Shown: positions 27,035 to 37,375, counted from the stretch's first letter. The stretch: 64,000 nucleotides of DNA from Desulfovibrionaceae bacterium (GCA_029008115.1 JAQXJC010000049.1:91818-155817), one strand, 5' to 3'. Notes: a model not told the origin generated them from the letters alone. A program made the numbers and translations.

Positions 27035-27472
27035 AATCTGGTGCGGCGGACGGAAAATGGCACGGGAACCTGAAATATGACATCGTGTCCCGGAGCATTC
27101 CTGTCACAGGGATGATGCGGACATGCGGAGAGCGTGGCGCCGCCGCGCTCCTTCCTGAAGCCTTTGCGGCAGGATGGCCTGCGAGGCTGGATGAGTCCTT
27201 TTGGGCTGTCCCGACGGGAACGCGGGGTGCCGCCAGGCAGGCCGCAGCCTGGGGAAATGCGAGAAAAAAGGCGACCTCGTACATCGTACAGGAGATCGCC
27301 TTTTGTCAATAAGCCTGAAGAGCTTCACTGCGAAGACATGACAGAGGGACAGACCCGGGAATGCCGCGCATGGACGCCGGCCCGGTGTCAGGGGCTTTCG
27401 GGAACCTGCCCGCTGCATGCCATGCCGCCATGCGCGCCGGGCATGACAGCCGGCAATGCGGGGCGCGGCGGA
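27035..27472. other. Convergent intergenic region with no gene seen
   Basis: Between the plus-strand HD/ORF pair and minus-strand dapA. Apart from the bidirectional terminator at 27264-27304, no coding potential, RNA or repeat was recognised. The open frames here are extensions of shadows. Confidence 0.5.
27264..27304. terminator. Bidirectional terminator between HD/ORF unit and dapA
   Basis: AAAGGCGA (27267-27274) pairs with TCGCCTTT (27296-27303). The inner CTC/GAG and GTAC/GTAC pairs extend the stem, and A- and T-runs flank it. The position between convergent genes fits a shared terminator. Confidence 0.75.
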
Positions 27473-28354
27473 TTAGAGCAGCCCGGAATCCTTCATGACG
27501 CCCTTCAGTCTGGCGAGGTTCGCCTCCTGCATGGGGCAGAGGGGCAGGCGGAACTCCAGCTCCGGCATGAGGCCCATGAGGGCGGCGGCAGTCTTCACGG
27601 GAATGGGATTGGTTTCCACAAACATGGCGCGATGCAGGGGGCAGAGTTCAAAGTGGAGCCTGCGGGCGGCCGCATAGTCACCCTTGCGCTGCGCTTCGCA
27701 CATGGCGGCCATCTTGGCCGGGGCGATATTGGATGTCACGGAAATGACGCCGGCGCCGCCCATCATCATGGAAGGCAGGGCGGTAAAGTCGTCGCCGGAA
27801 AGCACGGCAAAGCTCTCGGGGCACTGTTCCAGCACATCGGAGACCTGGGCAAGATTGCCCGTGGCTTCCTTGATGCCGACGATGGTGGGCAGCTCGTTGG
27901 CCAGCCGGGCCACGGTGGCGGGCAGCATGTTGCAGCCGGTGCGGCCGGGCACGTTGTACGGCACGAGGGGGAAGTCCACAGCGCGGGCAATGGCCTTGAA
28001 ATGCTGATACAGGCCCTCCTGCGTGGGCTTGTTGTAGTAGGGGGTGATGAGCAGCGCGCCGTCCGCCCCAGCCTTCTTGGCGAAGCTGGTCAGGCGGATG
28101 GCCTCGTCCGTGTTGTTGGAGCCGGCCCCGGCCAGCACCGGCACGCGGCCTTTGACCTGATCGATGCAGATTTCGATGACGCGCTCATGCTCTTCATGCG
28201 ACAGCGTGGCGGATTCGCCGGTGGTGCCGCAGGGAACCAGCCCGTGAATCCCCTGTTCGATCTGCCATTCGATGAAGTTGCGGTAGGCCTCCTCATCCAC
28301 GGCGCCGTTGCGGAACGGCGTGACAAGGGCGGTCAAAGCTCCGGAAAACAGCAT
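27473..28354 (-). CDS. dapA: 4-hydroxy-tetrahydrodipicolinate synthase
   Basis: Condenses pyruvate with aspartate semialdehyde in lysine and meso-diaminopimelate synthesis. The 293-residue TIM-barrel protein has [14 protein letters not shown], the tyrosine motif [21 protein letters not shown] and the Schiff-base lysine in [10 protein letters not shown]. Length and motifs are normal. It is the last gene of the minus-strand series prfB-HU-dapA, 69 bp after the HU gene. Confidence 0.97.
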   Translation of the reverse strand: MLFSGALTALVTPFRNGAVDEEAYRNFIEWQIEQGIHGLVPCGTTGESATLSHEEHERVIEICIDQVKGRVPVLAGAGSNNTDEAIRLTSFAKKAGADGALLITPYYNKPTQEGLYQHFKAIARAVDFPLVPYNVPGRTGCNMLPATVARLANELPTIVGIKEATGNLAQVSDVLEQCPESFAVLSGDDFTALPSMMMGGAGVISVTSNIAPAKMAAMCEAQRKGDYAAARRLHFELCPLHRAMFVETNPIPVKTAAALMGLMPELEFRLPLCPMQEANLARLKGVMKDSGLL

Positions 28355-28423
28355 ACGGAACCTCCTGTCAGGCTCTTGGCGGTGTGGCGCGGCCGGAGGG
28401 CGGCGCGCAGACCGCGCGCATGG

Positions 28424-28699
28424 TTACTGATTGAGAAAATCCTTCAATTCCTTGCCGGCGCGGAAGAAGGGCAGGCGTTTGGGAACGACGGTGACACTTT
28501 CGCCTGTCTTGGGGTTGCGCCCGGCATAGCTGGAATATTCCTTCATCTTGAAGCTGCCGAATCCGCGAATTTCCACGCGGTCTCCCTGGACCAGCGCTTC
28601 CTTCATGCGGTCCACAAAGGTGTTGACCACCAGCGAGGCATCCTCCAGAGGGATGCTCGTCTCCTCGGCCAGCGTTTTGATCAGTTCGCTTTTGTTCAT
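28424..28699 (-). CDS. HU/IHF family DNA-binding protein
   Basis: A 91-residue nucleoid protein. MNKSELIKTLAEETSIPLEDA, the beta-arm start VEIRGFGSFKMKEY, and GRNPKTGESVTVVPKRLPFFRAGKELK are all family hallmarks. HU versus an IHF subunit cannot be settled by eye; the GRNPKTGE arm tip with proline fits either. The open frame extends far upstream, but the ATG at 28697-28699 is the clear family start. Confidence 0.95.
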   Translation of the reverse strand: MNKSELIKTLAEETSIPLEDASLVVNTFVDRMKEALVQGDRVEIRGFGSFKMKEYSSYAGRNPKTGESVTVVPKRLPFFRAGKELKDFLNQ

Positions 28700-28869
28700 A
28701 CGTGGCTCCTTGGGGGTGATGGGATGCGGCACAGCGCCCCGGGACAAGGGGCGGCTTCCTGATATGAGTAGCGTAATTGGAAGCCGAGGTAAATAGCCCT
28801 GGGCGGATATTCTGGAAAAATATCTGAAAAATGAATACGTTCCACGCCGGCAGGAGGTTCCCGTTCCGA

Positions 28870-29986
28870 TTAGCTCCGCCGTTCGTGCAGATGGATGAGA
28901 TAGTCGTGCTGAAAGATGTCGATGCCGCCGTCCAGCACGGCATCCACGTCGCTCACTTCCGTACCGGTGCGGTGATCCTTGGCCAGCCGGTAGGGATGCA
29001 GCGTGTAGGTACGTATCTGGCTGCCGAAGGCAATGGCATCCTTGCCGGCGTATTCGGCCTGCTTTTCCGCGTCGCGGCGTTCGCGCTCCAGATTGTAGAG
29101 ACGGGCGCGCAGCACGCGCATGGCGCTTTCCCTGTTGCTGTGCTGGGAGCGGTCGTCCTGGCACTGCACCACGATGCCTGTGGGAATGTGCGTGATGCGC
29201 ACGGCGGATTCCGTCCTGTTCACGTGCTGTCCACCTGCCCCGCTGGCACGGTAGACATCGATATGCAGGTCTCCTTCCTTGATGTCCACCACGATGTCGT
29301 CACGGACTTCGGGAATGACATCCACGGAAGCAAAGGAGGTGTGCCGCCGTCCCGAGGCGTCGAAGGGGGAGATGCGGATGAGGCGGTGGATGCCCTTTTC
29401 ACTCTTGAGCAGCCCGAAGGCATAGGGCCCTTCGAAGCGCAGGGTCACGCTCTTCAGGCCGGCTTCGTCACCGGGCAGATAGTCCAGCTCGCGCACGGCA
29501 AAGCCATGCGCCGCGCCCCAGCGGACATACATGCGCAGCAGCATTTCCGCCCAGTCCTGCGATTCCGTGCCGCCCGCGCCGGGATGGATTTCCAGGATGG
29601 CATGGCAGTCGTCCTCCTCGCCGGAGAGCAGCATGACAAGCTCCGTCTCCTCAATGCTGTGCTGAAGTGCGTCCGAAGCGGCATTCAGGGACTCCAGAGC
29701 CTCGTTGTCCGCGGGATCGGCCTCAGCCAGCTCCAGCCACACAAGCATGTCGTCATGGCTGGCCTTCAGGGCGTCCAGCCGGGCACGGTCATTTTCCAGC
29801 CGGCTCTTTTCCTGAAGCAGCGGCGTCAGCCTGTCCGGCTGATCCCATGCGCCGGGGCGGGAGAGGCTTTCCTCAATTTCGCGCAGACGCCTGCCGGTGG
29901 CTTCGCCGTCAAAGACGCCCCCAGAGAGTTGCGAAGCGTTGGTCAAGCGACTGGCAGCGGGCGCGGAGTTCGGAAATCTGTAGCAT
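28870..29986 (-). CDS. prfB: Peptide chain release factor 2, with programmed +1 frameshift
   Basis: RF2 ends translation at UGA and UAA. Synthesis starts at the ATG at 29984-29986 and runs 25 codons (MLQISELRARCQSL to TLWGRL) to an in-frame TGA at 29911-29909. The stop lies in the classical slip site CTT-TGA-C with a TGGGGG Shine-Dalgarno-like element just upstream. A +1 shift continues as DGEATGRRLREIEE to the true stop, giving 371 aa. The body has the SPF anticodon tripeptide (ISPFDASGRRH) and GGQ at residues 251-253. A single-frame start at 30039 would give a non-family N-terminus and is rejected. It lies 12 bp after lnt. Confidence 0.95.
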
Positions 29987-29998
29987 AGTTGTACGGGG

Positions 29999-31534
29999 TT
30001 AGAGTGTGGGGCGCTCTCTGCCCGCGGGCAGGGCCGCAAGCAGGAGGAACAGGCAGATGGCCAGCAGCGGCATCCAGGGACCCAGAGCGTGGAAGACCGT
30101 TGTGTCCGACAGCATGCGCACGCGCGCGGGCACGGCTTCGGCAGTATCGCGCCTGCCTTTGGTCACGATGCGCCCGTAGGCGTCGCAGACGGCGGAAATG
30201 CCGGTATTGGTACCGCGCAGAAGCCAGCGGCCCTGCTCCACGGCGCGCAGAGCCGCAAGATACAGGTGCTGGACGGGGGCGGCAGTGGCGCCGAACCAGC
30301 CGTCATTGCTGATATCGGCCAGGACGTTGGCTCCGGCCGTGACGGCCTCTGCCGCAAGCTCCGGGAATATGGCTTCATAGCAGATGAGCATGCCCAGCGC
30401 AAGTTCGCCGGCATGCAGGGGGCTGCTGTCCGTACCGCGGGAGTATATGCCCACGCCCTGCAGGAGAGGCCTGAGCACGTCAATATCCAGCCATGCCGGC
30501 AGATATTCCCCGAAGGGGACGAGATACTGCTTGTCATAGAATCCGGTTATCTGGCCCTGCGGACTGATGAGAAAGGCGCGGTTGAAAATGTCCGCGCGCG
30601 GCTGGCCGGGCCGGCGCGCATAGCCGGGCGCGCCAATGAGCATGGGCGTCTGCTGCTGTGCCGCAAACTCCAGTATGCGCGGCGTATGCAGGGGATGGGA
30701 CTGGAAATGGAAGGGCATGGCTGTTTCCGGCCAGATGACCAGCGGACGTTCACCGGGCATGGCGGCCAGTCCCTGCCGCGTCAGCGCAAGGTAGGTATCC
30801 ACGGTCTGGAGCTGGAAGGCCGGGTCCCATTTCCGGTTCTGGTCGATGTTGCCTTCCACGAACAGCACGGCGGCCGTATCCGGCCCCTGCGGCAGGGCTT
30901 CCGCGGGATGGGCATGCAGCCGCCATGCGGCGGGCAGAAGCAGCACGGCAGCCAGCAGCATGGCGGCGCCACGGGCGGCCCGGCTGCCGCGGCAGTCCGC
31001 CAGCAGCAGGATCAGCATGGCGTACAGACCGCTCACGGCATAGGCGCCCAGCACGGCGGCGGGCTGTATGCACACCGGCCAGGCGGCCAGTGCGGCGGCC
31101 AGCGGGAACCACGGGAAGGAAAAGACCAGCGCGCAGACATGTTCCAGCAGATACCAGGCAATGCCCAGCAGGCAGGCACGGCGCACGGGCGGACGGCCGC
31201 GCAGGCGGTACGCCGCCCAGGCAAAGACGCCTCCCGCCAATCCGAGGCCGGCAGACACGAGGAGCGCGCAGGCGCCGGCCAGCGGCCACGGCAGCCCCCC
31301 CACCACATGGACAGGCCGCGCCACCCAGTACATGACGGCCAGGGCGGAGGCCATGCCGCACAGCCAGCCGCGCCGGAAGGCCGCGCCCGCGCCGGGAGAG
31401 GCCGCGCCAAGGCGGAAGAGGGCAAGGGGAAAGAGCAGCGCCAGCGGAGGCAGCTGGGCGAGCCCGTTGGGAAAGCCGGCCCACAGGCCAAGCATGCCGG
31501 CCAGTCCCCAGAGGAAGGCGATGCGCGCGTTCAT
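29999..31534 (-). CDS. lnt: Apolipoprotein N-acyltransferase
   Basis: Adds the third acyl chain to lipoproteins at the inner membrane. The 511-residue protein has an N-terminal membrane part of about six helices (residues 1-200), then a nitrilase domain with the expected triad: Glu in VIWPETAMPFHF, Lys in FYDKQYLVPFGEYLP and Cys in LGMLICYEAIFPEL. A last helix anchors the C-terminus. It starts 18 bp after the CorC-like gene, a pairing also known from other proteobacteria. Confidence 0.96.
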   Translation of the reverse strand: MNARIAFLWGLAGMLGLWAGFPNGLAQLPPLALLFPLALFRLGAASPGAGAAFRRGWLCGMASALAVMYWVARPVHVVGGLPWPLAGACALLVSAGLGLAGGVFAWAAYRLRGRPPVRRACLLGIAWYLLEHVCALVFSFPWFPLAAALAAWPVCIQPAAVLGAYAVSGLYAMLILLLADCRGSRAARGAAMLLAAVLLLPAAWRLHAHPAEALPQGPDTAAVLFVEGNIDQNRKWDPAFQLQTVDTYLALTRQGLAAMPGERPLVIWPETAMPFHFQSHPLHTPRILEFAAQQQTPMLIGAPGYARRPGQPRADIFNRAFLISPQGQITGFYDKQYLVPFGEYLPAWLDIDVLRPLLQGVGIYSRGTDSSPLHAGELALGMLICYEAIFPELAAEAVTAGANVLADISNDGWFGATAAPVQHLYLAALRAVEQGRWLLRGTNTGISAVCDAYGRIVTKGRRDTAEAVPARVRMLSDTTVFHALGPWMPLLAICLFLLLAALPAGRERPTL

Positions 31535-31552
31535 GGCGGCGCTGGAACAGGA

Positions 31553-32395
31553 TCAGCCGCGCGCGCCGTCCTGCGGCGCGGGGGTCACCTGAATGCGGCG
31601 GATGGTCTTGGCGTCCGCCTCTTCCACAGTGAAGAGCCAGCCGTCCAGGGTAAAGGTCTCTCCCTGTACGGGCACATGGCCGGAAAGCATGCACAGATAG
31701 CCGCCGATGGTATCCACCTCATCGGATTCCAGCACGATGCCCAGGTCTTCAAGGTCTTCCAGCATGGCGCGGCCGGTCAGCTCGAAGTGATTTTCTCCCA
31801 CGGTGCGGATATCCTCCACGCGGGGGGCGTCGTGCTCGTCCTCGATATCGCCGACGATTTCCTCCAGCACGTCCTCAATGGTAATCAGGCCGGAGGTGCC
31901 GCCGTATTCATCCAGTGCGATGGCAATATGCAGCTTGCGGCTGCGAAACTCCTGAAGCAGCTCGCGAATACCCTTGGTTTCAGGCACGAAGAAGGGTTCG
32001 CGCATGATGCTTGCCACGGGAGCGTTCTGCTGATCCGGCTCAAGCAGGAAGCGGAGCAGATCGCGCGCGTGCACGATGCCCACGATATTGTCGCGGGTCT
32101 CCTGATAGACAGGAATACGGGAATGGCCGGATTCCGCAATGCAGCGGGCCACGTCGGGCAGATCGCTGTCCACAGAGACGCAGTCTATGTCCGTGCGGGG
32201 CGTCATGGCATCCTGCACCTGGAGATCGTTGAAGCGCAGAATGCTGAGCAGCATGGATTCCTCTTCAGCTTCCACGGCTCCTTCCGCGCGGGCTTCGCTG
32301 ATGGCCTTTTCCAGAAATTCGTCGTCGTCGCGCCGCGTGAAAAACCTGGCGATGCGGGACCACAGGCTACTGTGACTCTCGGAGCCGCTGTCCAA
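31553..32395 (-). CDS. CorC-like CBS-pair protein
   Basis: A 280-residue cytoplasmic protein with two CBS repeats (MTPRTDIDCVSVDSDLPDVARC and the IMREPFFVPETKGIRELLQEF part) followed by a CorC_HlyC transporter-associated domain. There is no CNNM membrane domain, so it belongs to the CorC type linked with magnesium/cobalt tolerance and, in Escherichia coli, encoded next to lnt. The start is TTG (32393-32395) with AAGGAG 6 bp upstream, the best-supported rare start here. It lies 106 bp after mnmG. Confidence 0.9.
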   Translation of the reverse strand: MDSGSESHSSLWSRIARFFTRRDDDEFLEKAISEARAEGAVEAEEESMLLSILRFNDLQVQDAMTPRTDIDCVSVDSDLPDVARCIAESGHSRIPVYQETRDNIVGIVHARDLLRFLLEPDQQNAPVASIMREPFFVPETKGIRELLQEFRSRKLHIAIALDEYGGTSGLITIEDVLEEIVGDIEDEHDAPRVEDIRTVGENHFELTGRAMLEDLEDLGIVLESDEVDTIGGYLCMLSGHVPVQGETFTLDGWLFTVEEADAKTIRRIQVTPAPQDGARG

Positions 32396-32501
32396 AATCC
32401 TCTCCTTATGGAATGGCGCCTCCCGCCGCCGGCGCAGGAGGTCTGTCTGTTCCCTGGTGGAGGTGATGCGCCTGCCCCCGTCCGGCGGGAGGGCAGTCCT
32501 G

Positions 32502-34367
32502 CTACAGCAGGCCGAGCCTGCGCAGGTGGATTTCCAGACAGGCCACGGCGGCCGGGGTCACGCCGGAAATACGTCCGGCCTGCCCCAGGCTGACGGGGCG
32601 AACCCGGGAGAGCTTTTCCTGCACCTCGCGGGAAAGCCCCGGAATTTGGCTGTAGTCCATGTCATCGGGCAGGGGCGTGCCTTCCAGCCGCGCACCGCGC
32701 GCCACCATCTGCCGCTGGCGTTCCAGATAGCCGGCATACTTGACGTTGGTCTGGGCCGTATCGCGCACATCGGCAGTGTATTCGTTCACAGCGGAGCATA
32801 TCCCGGCGAGTGCCTCAAGCGCAATATCCGGACGGCGCAAAATTTCCGCCAGCGTTTTTCCCAGCGGCGCGGCTCCCTCCGTCAGGGCCGCCGGCGCGGC
32901 AGCGAGCATGTCCGCCGAAATGCGCGTTGTTTCCAGCAGGGATTCCAGACTGCTGATGCCGTCCTGACGCCGCTGAAAGTCTTCCCAGTGCCTGTCATCC
33001 ACCAGTCCGGCCTCGCGGCCCAGCGGCGTGAGGCGGGCGTCCGCATTATCCTCGCGCAGCAGCAGGCGGTGCTCCGCACGTGAGGTAAACATGCGGTACG
33101 GTTCCTGCGTGCCCAGCGTGACCAGATCATCCACCAGCACGGCCATGTAGGCCTGATCGCGCCCGGGCAGGAAGGGGGCGGCCTCCCGCAGCGCGCCGGA
33201 GATGTTCAGCGCGGCCCACAGACCCTGGGCGGCGGCTTCCTCATAGCCGGACGTGCCGTTGATCTGTCCCGCCAGCCAGAGGCCGGGGATGTCCCTGGCT
33301 TCCAGCGTGGGGCGCAGCTGCACCGGGTCCACGTAGTCATATTCGATGGCATAGCCGGGACGTACCATGACGGCCCGCTCCAGTCCCGGAATGCTGGCGA
33401 TCATGGCCAGCTGGATGTCCAGCGGGAGGCTGGTGGGGATGCCGTTGGCATAGCATTCCGCGCTGTCCAGTCCCTCGGGCTCGATGAATATCTGATGCCT
33501 GTCGCGCTGGGGAAAGCGGGCTACCTTGTCCTCGATGGAGGGGCAGTAGCGCGCCCCTGTGCCCTTGATGACGCCCGTGAACATGGGGGAGCGGTCGAAG
33601 CCGGAGCGGATGATTTCATGGGTACGCGCCGTTGTCCAGGTGACATGGCAGGCCACCTGCGGCAGCACAGGTCCCGGACCGTGGAAGCTGAAGCCGGGAG
33701 GGGGCGTGTCCCCGGGCTGCTCTTCCAGTACGGCAAAGTTGATGGAAGATTTCAGCAGGCGCGGCGTGGTGCCTGTTTTCAGCCGGCCCAGCCGCAGGCC
33801 CAGCTCCCGCAGGGAGGCGGACAGCCTGCGGGCCGGAGCGTCGCCCAGGCGGCCGCCGGGCATGCTGGTGAGCCCGATGTGAATCAGCCCTTCCAGAAAT
33901 GTCCCCGTGGTCAGCAGCACGGCCCGGGCGGAAAATTCCATGCCCTGCGCGGTTCGCACGCCGCGGACGCGGCCGCCCTCTGCCAGCAGGCCGTTCACGC
34001 TGTCCTGCCAGATGCGCAGATGCGGCTGGCGGAACAGGCTCCCCTTGACGGCGCGCTGGTAGGCGTCGCGGTCGATTTGGGCGCGGGTGGCCCGCACGGC
34101 AGGGCCCTTGCTGGTGTTCAGAGTGCGGAACTGGATGCCGGCGGCATCGGCCCACAGGCCCATCATGCCGCCCAGTGCGTCGATTTCCCGCACCATGTGT
34201 CCCTTGGCCAGTCCGCCGATGGCTGGATTGCAGGAAAGATAGCCCAGCCTGTCCACATTGCCGGAGATGAGGAGCGTCTCGTGTCCCAGCCGGGCAAGGG
34301 CCATGGCCGCTTCACAGCCCGCATGGCCGCCGCCGACAACGATGCAGTCGAATATTTGGTTACTCAT
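32502..34367 (-). CDS. mnmG: tRNA uridine-5-carboxymethylaminomethyl modification enzyme MnmG (GidA)
   Basis: FAD protein that, with MnmE, modifies U34 in tRNA. In 621 aa it shows the FAD site [44 protein letters not shown], the catalytic-cysteine region [13 protein letters not shown], and [17 protein letters not shown]. The ATG at 34365-34367 matches the family start; it overlaps the stop of the M20 peptidase gene by 8 bp, so the two are co-translated. Confidence 0.97.
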   Translation of the reverse strand: MSNQIFDCIVVGGGHAGCEAAMALARLGHETLLISGNVDRLGYLSCNPAIGGLAKGHMVREIDALGGMMGLWADAAGIQFRTLNTSKGPAVRATRAQIDRDAYQRAVKGSLFRQPHLRIWQDSVNGLLAEGGRVRGVRTAQGMEFSARAVLLTTGTFLEGLIHIGLTSMPGGRLGDAPARRLSASLRELGLRLGRLKTGTTPRLLKSSINFAVLEEQPGDTPPPGFSFHGPGPVLPQVACHVTWTTARTHEIIRSGFDRSPMFTGVIKGTGARYCPSIEDKVARFPQRDRHQIFIEPEGLDSAECYANGIPTSLPLDIQLAMIASIPGLERAVMVRPGYAIEYDYVDPVQLRPTLEARDIPGLWLAGQINGTSGYEEAAAQGLWAALNISGALREAAPFLPGRDQAYMAVLVDDLVTLGTQEPYRMFTSRAEHRLLLREDNADARLTPLGREAGLVDDRHWEDFQRRQDGISSLESLLETTRISADMLAAAPAALTEGAAPLGKTLAEILRRPDIALEALAGICSAVNEYTADVRDTAQTNVKYAGYLERQRQMVARGARLEGTPLPDDMDYSQIPGLSREVQEKLSRVRPVSLGQAGRISGVTPAAVACLEIHLRRLGLL

Positions 34368-35586
34368 GGCTGAAAAGCATGCTGGCGAACACCTGCGCGT
34401 CGCCAAGCGCGGAAGAAATGAGCGCCGTTTCGTCGGGCGCATGGCAGTTGTCCAGAACGCGCGACCACACGGCGGCCGGCAGGCCGCGGGCACGCAGCAG
34501 GCAGGCCACTGTACTGCCGCCTACGCCCACGGCGCGCGGCTCCACGGCATAGACTTCCCGCACGGCCTGCGCCAGAGCCAGCACCACGGGACTGTCCGGC
34601 GGCGTGGGGGCGGTGGAAGGCAGCCAGTGATGCGTTTCCACCAGTACGGATACGCCGCGCCGGGCGGCCACGGCGTCGCAGCGGCGCCGCACGGCGGCCA
34701 GCACCGTCTCCCTGTCCAGCCCGGGCAGCAGGCGGCAGTCCATATAGAAGACATCTTCAGCGGGCACAGTGTTCACATTGGGCACGTTGGCGTCATGGCG
34801 CGTGGGCGTGAAGGTGGAGCAGGGCGGCGAGAACAGCGCGTCCTCCGCAGGAAATTCATGCGCCAGCCCTTCCAGCTCCAGCGCCAGATCGGCGGCGGCA
34901 AGGAAGGCGTTCCTGCCCTTGTGCGGGGCGGAGCCATGCGCCTGAAGGCCGCGTACCGTAATCCTGAGCCAGAGCACGGCCTTTTCCGCCACCTCAATGG
35001 CCGATCCATCCGGCGAACCGGAATCAGGCACGACAAGCAGATCATCGGCATGAAAAAGGTCGGGGCGGGTGCGCAGCACGTGCGCCAGTCCGTGATCGTT
35101 GCCGCATTCCTCGTCCGCCATGAAGACCATGCCCAGCGTGAGGGGCGGCGTGATCCGCAGGGCATGCAGCGCTTCCGCCACCAGCAGGGCGGAGACAATG
35201 GCCTGCTGATTGTCTTCCACGCCCCGTCCCACGAGGCTGTCGCCGTCCACGCGCACCTGCCAGGGATCGCCGTGCCAGGATGCGGCATCGCCGGGGGGTA
35301 CCACGTCCATGTGTCCGAAAATCCAGAGGGTGCGGGGGCTGGCGCCGGGGATGCGGGCGACGATATTGGGGCGCAGGCCGGAAGTGACGCGCGCGTCCGG
35401 GGAATCCACATGCGTGATGTCCGTAACGCCGCAGGCGCGGAGCTGCTCCTCAATGTAGGCGGCCTTGGCATGCTCGCCATCGCCGCCATTTTCCGGGCCC
35501 AGGGCGCGGAAGGCCGTCAGGGCCGTCTGGATCTCAATGACGCGCCCGCGCTGGGAAGCTATGTGCTGGAGACAGGATGTTTTCAT
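34360..35586 (-). CDS. M20 family metallopeptidase/deacylase (ArgE/DapE type)
   Basis: A 408-residue zinc hydrolase. Metal-site motifs in order: [33 protein letters not shown] (catalytic Glu pair) and the dimerisation-domain segment [20 protein letters not shown]. The substrate could be an N-acyl amino acid, N-succinyl-diaminopimelate or a dipeptide; the sequence does not decide. The start at 35584-35586 (MKTSCLQHI) was chosen by family alignment. A terminator hairpin ends only 12 bp before the start codon. The 3' end overlaps mnmG. Confidence 0.87.
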   Translation of the reverse strand: MKTSCLQHIASQRGRVIEIQTALTAFRALGPENGGDGEHAKAAYIEEQLRACGVTDITHVDSPDARVTSGLRPNIVARIPGASPRTLWIFGHMDVVPPGDAASWHGDPWQVRVDGDSLVGRGVEDNQQAIVSALLVAEALHALRITPPLTLGMVFMADEECGNDHGLAHVLRTRPDLFHADDLLVVPDSGSPDGSAIEVAEKAVLWLRITVRGLQAHGSAPHKGRNAFLAAADLALELEGLAHEFPAEDALFSPPCSTFTPTRHDANVPNVNTVPAEDVFYMDCRLLPGLDRETVLAAVRRRCDAVAARRGVSVLVETHHWLPSTAPTPPDSPVVLALAQAVREVYAVEPRAVGVGGSTVACLLRARGLPAAVWSRVLDNCHAPDETALISSALGDAQVFASMLFSHE

Positions 35587-35598
35587 GGCAGACCTATG

Positions 35599-35622
35599 AA
35601 AAGAGGCTGCCGGAGCAGCCTC
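35599..35622 (-). terminator. Terminator after the PxxKW gene, abutting the M20 start
   Basis: GAGGCTGC/GCAGCCTC 8-bp stem around a 4-base loop, followed on the minus strand by TTTT. It lies 61 bp past the PxxKW stop and 12 bp before the M20 peptidase ATG. Confidence 0.65.
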
Positions 35623-35682
35623 GAAAATGCGATGCGGCAGGGAAGCATCCTTCCTGTGCGGCATGTCTGCGGAAGATGCGGC

Positions 35683-35946
35683 CTACTTGCCCTTGGCGGC
35701 GCGCTTGGACGCCTTCAGCGGGTTGACCTTGGCGGCCTTGGCCACTTCCACCTTCACGTGGGTGGCAAAGTTGCAGCGGCCGGCAGCCCACTTGCGGGCG
35801 GGCAGGGGATAGCTGCCGCAGAATTTTTCGCCTTCAAATTCGCGAATGCGATCGCAGCCTTCGCACTTGTCCACGACGGGCGCGATCACCATACCGTTGA
35901 CGACCACACCTTCGGCGGTCTTGGTGGCATTTTCCAGAAGAGCCAT
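35683..35946 (-). CDS. PxxKW family cysteine-rich protein
   Basis: An 87-residue protein named for its PLPARKWAAGRC motif, found in sulfate-reducing and related bacteria. Four cysteines (CEGC, FCGSYP, GRC) could hold a metal. The tail is basic and Lys/Ala-rich (VAKAAKVNPLKASKRAAKGK), which would suit nucleic-acid binding, but no function is known. GGAGG lies 6 bp before the ATG, and a strong promoter and terminator flank the gene, so it may be abundantly expressed on its own transcript. Confidence 0.85.
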   Translation of the reverse strand: MALLENATKTAEGVVVNGMVIAPVVDKCEGCDRIREFEGEKFCGSYPLPARKWAAGRCNFATHVKVEVAKAAKVNPLKASKRAAKGK

Positions 35947-35999
35947 AATTATCCTCCAATAGCGCGCCTTGGCGCGAATGATTGCTTTTCGGAGCAGTC

Positions 36000-36027
36000 A
36001 GAATAGCCGAAAGCGGGCGCTTGTCAA
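36000..36027 (-). promoter_or_regulatory. Promoter of the PxxKW gene
   Basis: Minus-strand TTGACA (36027-36022, perfect) and TATTCT (36005-36000) with a 16-bp spacer, 54 bp before the start. The leader carries the hairpin CGCGCC-TT-GGCGCG at 35963-35976. Confidence 0.65.
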
Positions 36028-36061
36028 GTCAAAATCTGGATGGCGGCTCATGCCGTCCCGC

Positions 36062-37375
36062 TTAGGCCCTGCCCAGGGTCCAGCGGCGCAGGCTGTCCGC
36101 CTCGCGCAGCAGATCATCATAGCTGAAGCGCGTGAATGCTCCATCCATATAGAGAATCTCGCCCGCGACCATGGTCAGGCGGGTTTCCATGCCCGTGGCG
36201 GCATAGACTGTTTGCGAAACGGCATTATACATGGGGAGCATGTGCGGTTCGCGCAGGGAGAGGACGGCCAGGTCTGCGGGAGCGCCGGGCACAAGTTGGC
36301 CGAGGCCGGGGGCATGCAGGGCCGCCGCGCCGCCGAGGGTGGCCGCATCCAGGGCCTCCTGCGCGGAAAACACTGTGGGATCACCGCCGGAGAGCTTGTG
36401 CATGAGGGCCGCGCGGCCCATCTCCGTGAACATGTTCATACGGTTGTTGCTGGCCGGGCCGTCGGTGCCCAGGGCCACGGGGATGCCGCGTTGCAGCATG
36501 GCCGGGATGCGAGCCGCGCCGGAGGCCAGCTTCATGTTGGAAGAGGGATTGTGCGCCACGACGGCGCCGCTCTGTGCCAGCAGTTCCAGTTCTTCGTCCG
36601 TGACATCCACCACGTGAGCCAGCGTGGCGCGCGGCGAGAGCAGACCCAGATCGGCGCAGTAGGGAATGGGTCGCTTGCCAAACAGGGAAAGGCACTGCTC
36701 CGTTTCCGAGGCCGTCTCCGCCAGATGGATGTGCAGGGGCAGATTCAGCTCTTCGGCCAGATCGCGGCAGCGGGAGAGAATGTCCGGCGTCGTGGTATAG
36801 ACCGCATGAGGGCTGACGCAGACGGACAGCCGATCATGTCCGGCATAGCGTTCCGCCATTGCGCGGGTGCGCTGGAGGGCCTCCTCCGGCCCGGCACAGC
36901 AGGCGGAGGGGAACATGAATGTGACCTCGCCGCCCATGCAGCGGATGCCGGCGGTACGGGCGGCATCCAGCACCTGTTCCTCGAAGAGGTACATGTCCAG
37001 GCAGGCCGTGGTGCCGGTACGCAGCATTTCCGCAAAACCGAGCAGCGCGCCCATCCGGGCCACTTCCGGAGTGAGCCGGGCTTCCACCGGGAAGATATGC
37101 TCCGTAAGCCATTGCATGAGGGGCAGATCGTCCGCGCGGCCGCGCAGGAAGGTCATGGAGACATGGCTGTGGCTGTTGATCAGGCCGGGAACAATCATGC
37201 CGCCGCCCATGTCCAGCGTGCGGGCCGGAGCCCAGGCCGCGCGCACCTCGTCGGCTTTGCCCACGGCGGCAACAAGACCGTCCTTGACCGCCACGGCGGC
37301 ATCTTCCAGAATGTGCCGCTCATGATCCTGTGTCAGGACATAGTCGGCGGCAAGCAGCAGATCGCAGGTGTGCAT
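36062..37375 (-). CDS. mtaD: 5-methylthioadenosine/S-adenosylhomocysteine deaminase-like amidohydrolase
   Basis: Metal-dependent deaminase of the amidohydrolase superfamily, 437 aa. Zinc ligands appear in GLINSHSHVSMTFLRG, in LPLHIHLAET with its catalytic Glu, and in ALGTDGPASNN, with HNPSSNMKLASG before the last. This pattern fits the MTA/SAH deaminase group; other nucleoside or purine deaminases of the fold are possible. The start at 37373-37375 (MHTCDLLLAADY) was chosen by alignment. It is the most upstream minus-strand gene of this block, divergent from the alpha/beta hydrolase. Confidence 0.87.
   Translation of the reverse strand: MHTCDLLLAADYVLTQDHERHILEDAAVAVKDGLVAAVGKADEVRAAWAPARTLDMGGGMIVPGLINSHSHVSMTFLRGRADDLPLMQWLTEHIFPVEARLTPEVARMGALLGFAEMLRTGTTACLDMYLFEEQVLDAARTAGIRCMGGEVTFMFPSACCAGPEEALQRTRAMAERYAGHDRLSVCVSPHAVYTTTPDILSRCRDLAEELNLPLHIHLAETASETEQCLSLFGKRPIPYCADLGLLSPRATLAHVVDVTDEELELLAQSGAVVAHNPSSNMKLASGAARIPAMLQRGIPVALGTDGPASNNRMNMFTEMGRAALMHKLSGGDPTVFSAQEALDAATLGGAAALHAPGLGQLVPGAPADLAVLSLREPHMLPMYNAVSQTVYAATGMETRLTMVAGEILYMDGAFTRFSYDDLLREADSLRRWTLGRA

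Noticed and set aside
28780-28830. GATAT-N8-ATATC repeat upstream of the HU gene
   Set aside because: Too short to tell from chance, and no promoter boxes could be fitted convincingly.
29987-30039. Single-frame prfB start upstream in the main frame
   Set aside because: The N-terminus would not resemble RF2 and would overlap lnt; the frameshift reading gives a canonical N-terminus.
32405-32495. CCTCCCGCC/GGCGGGAGG pair between mnmG and the CorC-like gene
   Set aside because: The arms are about 70 bp apart in GC-rich sequence, which is expected by chance; no terminator or attenuator form is seen.
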